From the NCBI GenBank assembly GCA_036852015.1, contig JAANDG010000020.1, positions 1-64,000 of the forward strand: a stretch of 64,000 nt of DNA, given 5' to 3'. Positions 35,101 to 45,262 of the stretch are shown here, in pieces (position 1 is the stretch's first letter; each line of letters begins with the position of its first letter). A program made the position numbers and the translations under genes. This stretch comes from Pelodera strongyloides (lineage: Eukaryota > Nematoda > Chromadorea > Rhabditida > Rhabditidae). The notes under the pieces were generated by a model that had not been told where the DNA came from, did not search any database, and was given only the letters and a program-made list of their open reading frames with translations.

Positions 35101-38100
35101 GAATTATGATCAAATAATAAATATTGGTTTATATCTTAGTTTACATTCTGTTTATAATCCTTAGTTTTTAAATAAATATTATTTGCAGACGATCAAAAAG
35201 TTCCGTACCGACCTTGCCTGGTTGTGTAACTACGATTGGGTGCCCCTCCCGATGATCTATCCAACAATTGTCTGTTTCGCCGTCCACGCATATTTTGCCG
35301 TGGCCATAATTGCAAGGCAATTTGTCGTCGAGAGCAAATTCTTCTCAGTTAGTTACAATCTTTTTTTGTAACAAACTGCGAGTTTGACGTTTATAATGGG
35401 GTTTCCAAGTATCCCAAAAAATCGGTGTGATTCTGTGAATACTACCGTATTTGTGCACGAAACCTGCATACAGAATATGAAAAATTAAAAAAAATATTCT
35501 CGTGTAGTTCCAAAATACTGTAAATTTTCAACATACTTGGAAACCCCATGAGGGATGTCTTGACCAACCCTGTTGCTTAATTCTTAGACTTGTGTTGTTA
35601 ACATTTTGTTAACACGTGTACACTTCTAACTTCTAACCGTTACTGTCACCTACTTAAACACTGGATCAAGTATGCAGTCTTTATTTTTCCCCTTGCTCTA
35701 GTGAAACTATTTAGGTCGACTGAAAATTCGTTTGATTATGTTTTCCTGTCTGATTCACTTCTCTAAACAGAACACAGCATCGTATTCATTAGACTAACAT
35801 CTGAGGCCGTATTCACCAACACAGAGGAAGCCCACCCTAGGCGCACGAGTGCTGTGAACCTCTTCTGCTCTCACACTCTCTATGCACTCTTTGGCTCCCT
35901 GGGGAGGCCAGGGAGGGCTCCCTGCGTGTTAATGAATACAGTCTCTGATGTTGGCATTCCACGATATCGGAAGTTCGCATTTTAGATCGATCTTGTGTTC
36001 CCCTTTATGACGACAATCGAGTTCATTTTCATCATGGGCTGGTTAAAGGTAAGGAGAATGTTTTCTGATTTTTTCTGAATCTTAATGTTTTCTGAAGTAA
36101 AGGATTGCGGATACTCATACCAAGCCCTTAACCAAGGGAATGACCAATCAATTGCTTCTGAGTATTTTCATCATACTGATGCGCACATTTAAAATTAGTT
36201 AAAATATGGGGTTCGCAGTAAATATGGGGTTCGCAGTAACTGAATATACCACGAGCCGTACCGCTTTAATTCCAGATAACTGAGTTTCTTTGCAGGTGGC
36301 CGAAGGTCTTCTCAATCCATGGGGAGAAGACGATGACGACTTCGAAACGAATGCCCTGATCGACCGTAATCTTACTGTAGGTCACTTTGTTTTACTGTGC
36401 AGTCAATTTACTTACTTGGGAAGTCAGCAGGCCACGAGTTCGGTTCCGGAAACTCTAGGATATATAATACGGAAAATCTAAACTTTCTAAACTTTGAAAC
36501 CACCACCGGGCGAGGGAATCATGGGCGATCCCTACTGGCCCTATCCTGAAGACGTCGAGCAATTTGTCATCTGGAACTCGTCGCTTGTGCTCAGGAACTC
36601 TGCGGAACATGTCATAGCAAACATTGTACTCCCTTGAATAAAGGTGCACGGTCTTGAAGCGTAAAAGATTTTTTTAAGCACATTACTTCAGATGGCGCTG
36701 AAAATTGTTGACGACGGTTATGGTAACACTCCAGCACTAGCCAAGGACGACTTCTGGGATCACGAGTGGCAACCAATGTAGGGTTTTTTGCGGGTTTTCA
36801 CTTTTGCAAATATTGTAAGTCAGAGGTGAATCGCTAGACAGTTTATTTATTTATTTATTAAATAACACCGAGGTGTGCATCAAATAATATGATGAAGAGA
36901 AAGCAGTGTACATATAACGAAACTATTCGATTAGCAATCGGGTAAAAGAAAAATGGAAACAGTTCACAATCTATTCCATTTGTGCATATTGTAGGTATCC
37001 GGAGGACTTTGACTACACGACGCAACACATTCCGAAACAAAGTATGGCCGACGTCAAGTAAGTTGGATGATCTAGGGCTGAGCTGCCATCCACTATGTAC
37101 TATATATAACAAAAATAAACTTCCTTGCGCACAAGTGGTTTTTCTTTCCCGTCATCTGTCATTTGTCATCTTTTTCATGTCATATATTGGACTTACAATA
37201 ATAAAGATATTTACAAGGTTGTGCAGTTCCCTTGTTAGAAGTTGATGAGAATGGCCCACCTCTTCCTGAGGAAGGTTCCAATAAAATTTCTTTCGCTCTG
37301 TCAAAAGCAGAGAAAGCGAGAAAGCATGCTAAACAGGAGAGTCCTGTAACCTACCCCAGCGGTAAATTTTATTGGAACTTGGCCTCAGAATTCATTTTTC
37401 AGAGTCAAATCTTCTGTGCACGAGATCCGAATGCTTCCTCTACATAGAGAGAGATCGAATGCCACTCTGCTATCTAGAGTCAACAGTAAAGCGAAGATCG
37501 TCCCCGTCAGAGCGTAAGTCACCTTTACTACCTTTAGTTCAAATATACTTATCGTTCAATCGTATTATCTTTGCACCTAACTTTAGCGCCTTACCACACG
37601 TAAGGTAAACGGACATTTTACGCCGACCGCTACGTGTGGCTAATTATGTAATGCTTTATGAAAGACAGACAATATGCTGATACAAATATTTCTCCAAAAC
37701 TGAATGAATACATAGCTAACCATCTACAATCTACTGAAACACTACGAGAATATACATAAACACGATATAGAAAGGCTCGCCCTTGTTCATTATTTATCCT
37801 ATACTCAACCTCTGCCCTCTGTTGCCAATTGAGGTGGAGAAAGTGCAGATGCAGAGCATCTTATGGAAATACGTAAACAATTAAAGTATACGTATTGTTA
37901 AAGTAGCAAACAATTGATGCAAAGAATGTAAACAAAAGAAATAATTACAATTGCGTCGTGACCGTACACCGGCTAATTTAAAGTAATTTTTAGGGAAGAT
38001 GAAGACGCAGAACATGAGAAAATCTCCATTTTCCACCTCGTCAAACCTTTGATGGAACAACAACAAAATGGAGGCGTTGATTTGCTGAATCCAGAGAATG

Positions 38101-39723
38101 GAGGCATGCCGAGAAAGGTGACTAAATAACCGGGCCTGGGTGTGATTTGAACGGTAATGGAGAGGAACTAGGAAAATGTTGATGAATCACTAAATTCGTC
38201 CACAACGGCATAATATTATTACGTCGATCGAGTAAAGAGTAGTTGGCCACGTACATTGTCCATTGTCGAATGCTTGGTGATGTGCACGGCAAGGTGTAGA
38301 CGTAAAGATGAAAAGCTAATACGTACCGGGTTATATCAACCGAATCCGCGGAAACGGTGCACCGGGGTCCTCATTTCTGAAGCCGAAGGAACCTGTCTTT
38401 AAAGTTCGCTGAGGCCAATTTTCTCGGGAAGCCGATTTATCTCCGCCGGTTTTACCCAGCTGCCATTTTTTACACCTTTGGAGGGGTGGAGGGGTTCTGG
38501 GCAGGAATAGAACCAGCGACCGGTGGTCTTAAGCAAGGCGCTTGCCACTGCGCCACGCCTCGCAAGGTGCAGACGCACACTTCAAATGTTCAATTGCATG
38601 CAGGCGGGGGATACCATTGTAGGTAACGTAGAGTGAATCCCTTGCAGACAATGTCGGTGTCTCATATCGATTCCCTTCAACCGAGTGCGAGTAGTGGAAG
38701 TGGGTGGAGCAGACTGAGAAGGTTCTCGAGATCATTACTCTACCATGACGATAGTCAGTCGGGAGCATTGGAGAGACACCATCGATCGAGGAGCATCACC
38801 AAGAGCATTAGAGGTGAGTATCTCTCTCTCTCTCTTTCTCTCTCACTCCCTCTCTATTTCTCTCCCTCATTTACTCTCCATCTCTCTCCCTCTCTCCCTC
38901 TCCCTCTCTCTCCCTCTCTATGTCTCTCCCTCACTTACTCTCTCTTTCTCTCCCTTTCTCTCTAGCTCTCTTTGTCTCTATCTCCCACACTATCAATTTA
39001 CAGTCTGCGTAAACGCACAGGTATTCATTTCTAAAAAAATAAGCATAATTCACAAGCGACCAAAATTCAGAACAAAACTCGGCTTCAAGTCTCGGAGGCG
39101 TTGCGGAAGCAGAAGAAAATGGCAAGGTGCCAATCCAACGAAAGGAAAGCCAGATCTTGCCAAGTAAGTCTTATTCATAACGTTTCTTGTATTATTATTA
39201 TTATTATTATTTTACACGGCAATTATCCTTGTGTTTTGGCATCTTACGTCTGCGAATAAGGTATGATAGGTAATGTTATATTTCGTGTGTTTTGCGCAGG
39301 TTAGATATATAAGCCAATCAATGGTCTAACTGCTTGTAAGAAGCTAATATGAATATTACATTTTATGAAAGCACCATACGTTTCCAGGCGTCACACTCGT
39401 TGAGACCCCGTTCACGGAAAATTCGGTTGTGGCGAATCCGTTGATCGGGCCAGCGTCGGGCTCAACGGAAATGGTCTGTTTCGGTTTATTATTATTATCA
39501 GGTTTCTTTTCCAAGCGTCTATGTGTTCATGGGGACAAGTATGTGCAGTGCGAAACATACAGAACCAGATCAATAAAGCATTGTTTAGTACAGTGCATAG
39601 CTCAGATAATTAAAAGAAATTCGGTGAAAGAAAGAGAGATGCAGAAAGAGAGATGTAAAGAGAAAGTGACGTAGAAGGCTAGAGAGGAGGAAAAATAGAG
39701 AGAGGGAGAGAGAGGGAGAGAAG

Positions 39724-39760
<37 letters not shown>

Positions 39761-39925
39761 ATAGAGAGAGAGAGTGAGGAAATAAAGAAGGGCTACCCAT
39801 TCTAGATCAAGATGTCCGACCTCAGCCACCAGGTCGAGGACGAGCACGACGACAACATCGCCAACACAGAAAAGGAGAAGACAATTGGAGGGAAATTGGA
39901 CAAATCACACGAAAAATCGGAATAA
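32162..39925 (+). CDS. Bestrophin (calcium-activated chloride channel family)
   Basis: Plasma-membrane anion channel of the bestrophin family, which is expanded in nematodes. Exons: 32162-32254, 32593-32678, 33059-33193, 33548-33641, 34219-34291, 34643-34785, 35189-35347, 35986-36048, 36296-36376, 36692-36777, 36995-37057, 37403-37513, 37994-38117, 38648-38813, 39071-39163, 39388-39473 and 39806-39925; all join in frame to 591 residues. Residues 1-340 match the channel domain: [13 protein letters not shown] at the N-terminus, neck region MPISWMLGF at 76-84, and the Ca-clasp [13 protein letters not shown] at 289-301. Residues about 345-591 form a family-variable, charged cytoplasmic tail. The start ATG is about 32 bases after an acceptor (ACTTCAG). 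The join from exon 11 to 37403 is the least certain because an open stretch at 37207-37361 lies in that intron. The exact paralogue cannot be named. Confidence 0.93.
32357..32477. mobile_element. Inverted-repeat element, ATGGGGTTTCCAAGTAT family
   Basis: ATGGGGTCTCCAAGATCC at the left and ATACTTGGGAACCCCAT at the right. In bestrophin intron 1. Confidence 0.65.
33909..34047. repeat. Inverted repeat with GGCCGTATGCACGAACG ends
   Basis: Left GGCCGTATGCACGAACG pairs with GTTCGTGCATACGGCC on the right. In bestrophin intron 4; related to 8189-8323 and 35803-35945. Confidence 0.65.
35396..35549. mobile_element. Inverted-repeat element, ATGGGGTTTCCAAGTAT family
   Basis: ATGGGGTTTCCAAGTATCCC at the left, ATACTTGGAAACCCCAT at the right; in bestrophin intron 7. 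Same family as 18273-18535, 32357-32477 and 59995-60154. Confidence 0.75.
35803..35945. repeat. Inverted repeat with GAGGCCGT ends
   Basis: GAGGCCGTATTCACCAACAC at the left; GGGGAGGCCAGGGAGGGCTC and TGAATACAGTCTC toward the right. Close relative of 8189-8323 in opposite orientation. Confidence 0.55.
36841..36881 (-). repeat. Retroposon 3' end with (TAAA)n tail
   Basis: Minus-strand copy of the GATGCACACC hairpin plus (TAAA)n tail, in bestrophin intron 10. Confidence 0.6.
37207..37361 (+). other. Open, coding-like stretch in a bestrophin intron (possible cassette exon)
   Basis: The frame with codon starts at 37229, 37232 and so on is open over about 50 codons and reads like tail sequence ([18 protein letters not shown], then [11 protein letters not shown]). 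It ends at a GTAAAT donor at 37362. The strong acceptor GTGCAG at 37221-37226 would define a 135-bp exon. Entered from exon 11 in its actual phase, that exon meets TGA after six codons; only the weak acceptor at 37206 puts it in the open frame, and then the downstream phase does not fit. I could not resolve it. Confidence 0.3.
38494..38563 (-). repeat. tRNA-like sequence (SINE head or tRNA pseudogene)
   Basis: Minus strand: GGCGTGGCGCAGTGGCAAGC matches a tRNA A-box and D-arm, a CTTAAGA loop follows, and GGTTCTATTCC resembles a B-box. The acceptor stem does not pair, so a working tRNA is unlikely. In bestrophin intron 14. Confidence 0.5.
38820..38985 (+). repeat. Pyrimidine (CT)n tract in bestrophin intron
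   Basis: About 165 bp of CTCTCTCC-type sequence beginning a few bases after the exon 15 donor (GTGAGTATCTCTCTC). No second gene is needed to explain the long ORFs across it. Confidence 0.9.
39628..39775 (+). repeat. Purine (GA)n tract in last bestrophin intron
   Basis: GAGA-rich stretch, including about 17 GA units near 39730, ending about 30 bp before the acceptor of the terminal exon. Confidence 0.9.
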
Positions 39926-40371
39926 TTGACATATTTTTTTGTATACATACTATATGCGGTAGTAAACTGGTTTATTGATGTGTTAATTTAATTAATGAAC
40001 TTTAGTACGGTAGAGACAGACATACGATATTATCACGTGGTTTTTTTTCTGGCCTCACACGATTGAAAGCCAATGTAGCAACGTTCATATTGCATATCAA
40101 TTTTATATCACAAGAGAGCAAATGAACGGATATAAACGGTCAGAACTCAACTTTTTACATAACCTTTTTTTCGGTGCGCCTGACCTTACAACTGATACGT
40201 ATATCCAAAACTAACTAGATTTCCGAAAGGTTGTTTACCGCTAAAATCTCGATCACTGACCTAATTTGAATACATTCTAATTACGTTGAAAATTTGTGAA
40301 AAGAAAGCTGACGTATGAGAATATTCATAACAACTTGATACCAAGTGTATTCCTTAGCAAAGCTAGCAGAT
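39926..40371. other. 446-bp spacer, bestrophin to secreted-protein gene
   Basis: AT-rich with a T9 run near 40040. No perfect AATAAA was seen directly after the bestrophin stop. An acceptor-like GCTAGCAG lies at the right end, two bases before the next ATG. The spacing would allow an operon with SL2 trans-splicing, but also two separate genes. Confidence 0.45.
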
Positions 40372-43300
40372 ATGAGGGCGCTGGTGCTTTTCATACCACT
40401 TCTATACGCTGTCGTAACGCATGTGGATGCAGCCGATAAGAAAAAGACTAACACGAAACCTGCCGCGAAAAAACCTACCACCAGGCCTCCGCAAACCTCC
40501 TTCGATCCGGTTAGTTTATTCTTAACAAAATGTTCAGACCTACATGTACATTTTATTTATAAAATGCTACCCAATGGCTATCGATGCACCAGAAAGCCAG
40601 TGGTGGCTTGCCCTGTGTTTCACTCATGCAGAGGTTTACTTTTGTGCAGAATATGGATCTGATAGTGCACGTTCGCGAACGTGGAAAGTGCGAAAGTGTA
40701 ATTAAAATGCACGTTCGCCGAATTCCATGAATAGCACGGTGCAAAACCGATATATACCTTCACGCTAGAAGAAAAACCTTTGCAATTTGCGTCTTCGTGA
40801 TGAGACCTTTATTTCCACTCCTAGTAACGAGTTTCAAAATGCGCTGACAATTACCGTTTCGCATCACATTTCACAACACACCTGTCATACCACTTTAATG
40901 GGCTGAAACAAGTTGTATGCTGTAGCAAATAACCGCGCTATTCTGCGCGAGTTTTGTTCTGTTATATTCGTTTGCATACGGCATGTCGGAATTCAACATA
41001 AGGCTTTCTCTCCCTTGTCTAAACTTTAACATTTTACAAACATTTTAGTTGGTTTAATAACAATTAATTTCAGTGTGAGCTCACCCGAGACTGCGATAAG
41101 GGCCAGAATTGCAGATATATCAACAATAACATTAACGATGGCTGGTGCATTAGGATCGGTGACCCGATTCCTGACCACTTCTATAGCAAAAAACCCTGGG
41201 ATCCACCTAGAAGGAGAAGAGCGGTTGCCGACAACTATTCGCCTGAGGAAGGTAGTTCCTCCCCCTCTATAAAATATCGGTCACCGACCATTTGGCGACC
41301 ACTAAGAGACCATGTCTTCCAATTAGGCATTTGCGACAAAAATTGGTGCACAAGAAGCCTCGGGAAAATGGTTCTTCTGCTTTCCATGATTGGACATTAT
41401 CGAACAGAAATAACAGTGGGATATTCGCATGCAAATTCGAGTATTCTAATTTACATATTCAGCGCCTATTTAAATTCGCGTCTGGTGTGGAAAGTCTAGT
41501 TTCGCGTTTGTTTTGCGCATTTTGAGTGCTTACACATTCGATTTAAGGTCCTCATGACGAGGTTGTCAATGATTTTCTGAACGAGCAAGGAGAGGAAGAT
41601 GCAAGGGAGGAGAGACAGGCCGACGTCGATAGCCTGGATGACCAATATCAATTCCTGAGAGCTCGCAGATCTTCGGACCCAGAGTCCCCAATGGACATAG
41701 AGGAGACTGACGCCGCGTACAGGGCCACTGAGTCCAACAGCAGGATCGAGGTATGTTTTAAAGCAGAACTGCACGTGGTTAAGAAAGAGTCTTGCGCTGG
41801 TATATTTCATTCCCATGCTCATAGGTATTAATCACTTTAACTATACGGTAATTTTGAACATTTGTCGATACCCAGTGTATTACTTAACAGATCAAATGAA
41901 AACCCAACTTTTATAACAATTTACAGGAGAGCGATGTCGAAGATCCGCTTTTGAAGGAGATCCAACACCGTTTCCGTCGGGGTAACGGTGGACAGCAAGA
42001 ACACGTAAGAATTATCTTTAAAGTGGTGTGACACCCGGTTTGTGAAAGGTTTATTGGGAAGGACAACTTCCCCATGTGGTATTAGTAACTTGTGGACTTC
42101 CGGTTTCGGTACCACAATCAGTTTGCATGTGCTTCTAGCCTCTTTGCTTTCAATGAATATTTCGTTTTCTATGTTTTTCCATAAGTTCCCACCCAGGTAC
42201 AAATTTTTGATAAAAGTAAATTTCGTAAATTATAAGTATTATACATTGCAGGAGAGCAACGTTGAGGAGGATGAATCAAAGGATGACAAGCCTCGTTCGC
42301 GACGAGATTATGGAGAATACAAGCAGCGCGTAAGTTACTAGGTTACCTCCTAGGGGTCTGCCCCTCTTGGTCTCGCTCTCCTCTCGCTCTCTCTCTCTCT
42401 CTCTTCCCTCCTCTCTCTGAATCTCTCTCTCTCTTTCCTTCTCTCTCTCTCCCTCCCCCTTCTAAAATATTGCTTTAAAGGTTCTCCTAAAATAATAAAA
42501 TACCTTGTTTGCAGTATAGGCTCATCTCTCGTTGTGGCAATATTGAACAGCTGGCACGCGGGGAGAGCAATCGCTCCTCGTATATACAATCATTCCATGC
42601 CTAGGCTCGTGCATGTAACCGCACTTTCGTCAGATATAAAGTCTTGGCTATGTATTGTTATTAACTACATTTCACCACACAACAACATCAGAATCATCAC
42701 ATAGTTTATAGGCAGGATACTAGCAATCCTGAGTTATTACAAATCTAAACAAATAAATAAGCGTCTAAATCAAGGCAAACATTTTTTAGATTCGTGATTT
42801 TGGGATCAAGAAGAAGAATGCTGGCGGCAAGCATTGGACCGATATTCTGCTGGAAGAATCATCAGGACCAGCAGTTTTTACCTTGCCGCCACTCCGTCCC
42901 GATGGTTCTACAATGTCACCCGATGAGCTCGAGGAGTACAGAAAAGAAGCAGAAAGGGTAGATTATTTTTTTAAATAATTGCGCGTTCGGGTTGCTCTTT
43001 CCGAACGGAAAACATGTAGATAAATAAAAATGTGCATCTTTTCCTTTCGGAAAAAGCAACCCGAACGCGCCCTGAGTTATAAATGCAAGTATTGCTCCAA
43101 GTTCGTTCGGTGAATTTAGCCACTGACGTTACGACTGGGACTGTGCACGATTTTGTGTGTTAGTGACGATAGTGTCCAGCTACCGGGATTACAGCATTCG
43201 ACGAGCAACATTAGAAATTAAAGGTTGCCATAGAGTTTAGGCTAACGCCACAAACAAATGAATGTCCGAGGTGCGTAAGTAAAACGAAAGGCTAGTTGAC

Positions 43301-44773
43301 ATGACTTTAAAAGATTTCAGTGCAAAAAACTCGAACAAGAACTGAGGAAGAAGTGGCCTATAATCCTCGGCTTTGACTTCCACGGAGCGGACGTCCTAAG
43401 GGAACTGAATAGGGCGCGTTGCGAGGAAGGCGGACTGCCTAGGGTCAGTTTGCAGTTTACAACAAAATAAAAGAAAACTACTAAAGTCATATGCCGATGC
43501 ATCAGCCCCAATGCATAACTTCCCTAGTAAACCTAATGGTGGTTAACCACCGATTTTTGATGATTCCTTCTGATTCTCAATGTGAAATATAGCACGATAC
43601 GATATTTTTCTTCATGCGATATTAGGCAATTTATCATAGCCAGTCATACCCAACCATATATCGCAGTTGTCACGCCTCTTCGCGCTAATTGGACAATGTG
43701 CCTCTATTGGGCGTGCCAACTGTGATAGTTAGTTGGGTATGACTGTACATGGTAAATTGTTGAATAGTGTGTGAATTTTGCGCTTGAAAATTAGAAAAAT
43801 GTTTCACACTACTATATTTACTATATTTACTATATCAAAAATAGAGGTGTCACTTGAAATGGGCCTGGCCCTTTAATTTGAATTTGACCTAGAGTAGAAG
43901 AGGATCAGTACATATGGAATGAAGTAACAATTAAAGAACCCAACACGATGGTTTTAGACATTAACATGCTCATATACAGCAAGGGTGTCAAATACAGCAA
44001 GGGCACAGGGCACAGTAAGTGCACATAAAGTGGCACATGGTTATTACGGAGGCTGTGGACTATTTTGCGTTTGACCTACTTGTTGCGCTCTGCTTGGCAA
44101 GAGTGTAAAGGCACCAAAAGCAAATGCCGGCCGGTTTTTTGAAGCACATCGTGAACAGCTGCATTTATATGTAAATGAGCATTATTTAGAATGAAAAAAT
44201 CAACCCCAATTTACCCAGCTAATGATTAACTGTATAAGAATGCAGTTGTCCATGATGCGTTTGAAAAAACTGCCGGTATTTCGCCTTAATGATTGTGAAT
44301 TTTGTTCATAACATCCATATTCGACATGATATGTGAAACAGGTGAAATTTATTTTATTTGCAGAAAAATCGTCACTAGTTTTTTACTTGAGCCGTTCATT
44401 ATTTGCTAAATTGACCATTTTCAGCCGCCTCACTCAAGAGGAAGAGATCGTCCGTTATATGTGAGCATTTTGTTACATTACTATACTATGAATAGAGCTC
44501 CGTCAAATAACACTATTTTTATTATTTCTTCCAAGGGCTTACGGCAGAATGCTTAAGCGGTGCAACACCCGGTCTTGAAATAAACCCACCACCATTGGAA
44601 TAAACTTCGACGCCTTCTAAGCCTAAATACACAGTTTCAGTTGCCCAACATTCCGGCTGAAAACGGCTCGTTATCGCTTTAACCAATTTCATATACATTT
44701 TAGGGTTTGCACTCCGCATCTGGTCTTGTGGCAAACAAGTTCTTAAGAACAGAAATTGAGAAGAAAAAAGAAG

Positions 44774-44843
<70 letters not shown>

Positions 44844-45204
44844 TATATATATATATATTACTGTTATTTTTTTCAACCTGGTGCATCTTTTGTTCCTGAC
44901 AATGACATTATATTCGAATACATATAGTGTAAATATGTTGTAACACTATATTTTATTTATTACAATATATTATTGCCAATAACACTACAATATAACAATA
45001 TGTCCATATGACAATCACAATATATATTGCATTTAGCTCGCACAAAAGTTTCGTAAATACTGGGAAACGATCCGGAAGGAATGGGAAAACTCTGTGAGCA
45101 AGCAAATGCTTGACGAATGGCTTGAGACTTTGTTGAAGGCAATTAAGACGTTGGGCGTAAGTTTACAGGAGAATTAAATCATAGATGCATAGAAACCGTA
45201 TATA

Positions 45205-45262
<58 letters not shown>

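Noticed and set aside
38633..39167. ORFs of 110 and 140 codons rich in Ser and Leu
   Set aside because: They run across the (CT)n tract. The true coding parts are bestrophin exons 38648-38813 and 39071-39163 in a defined frame.
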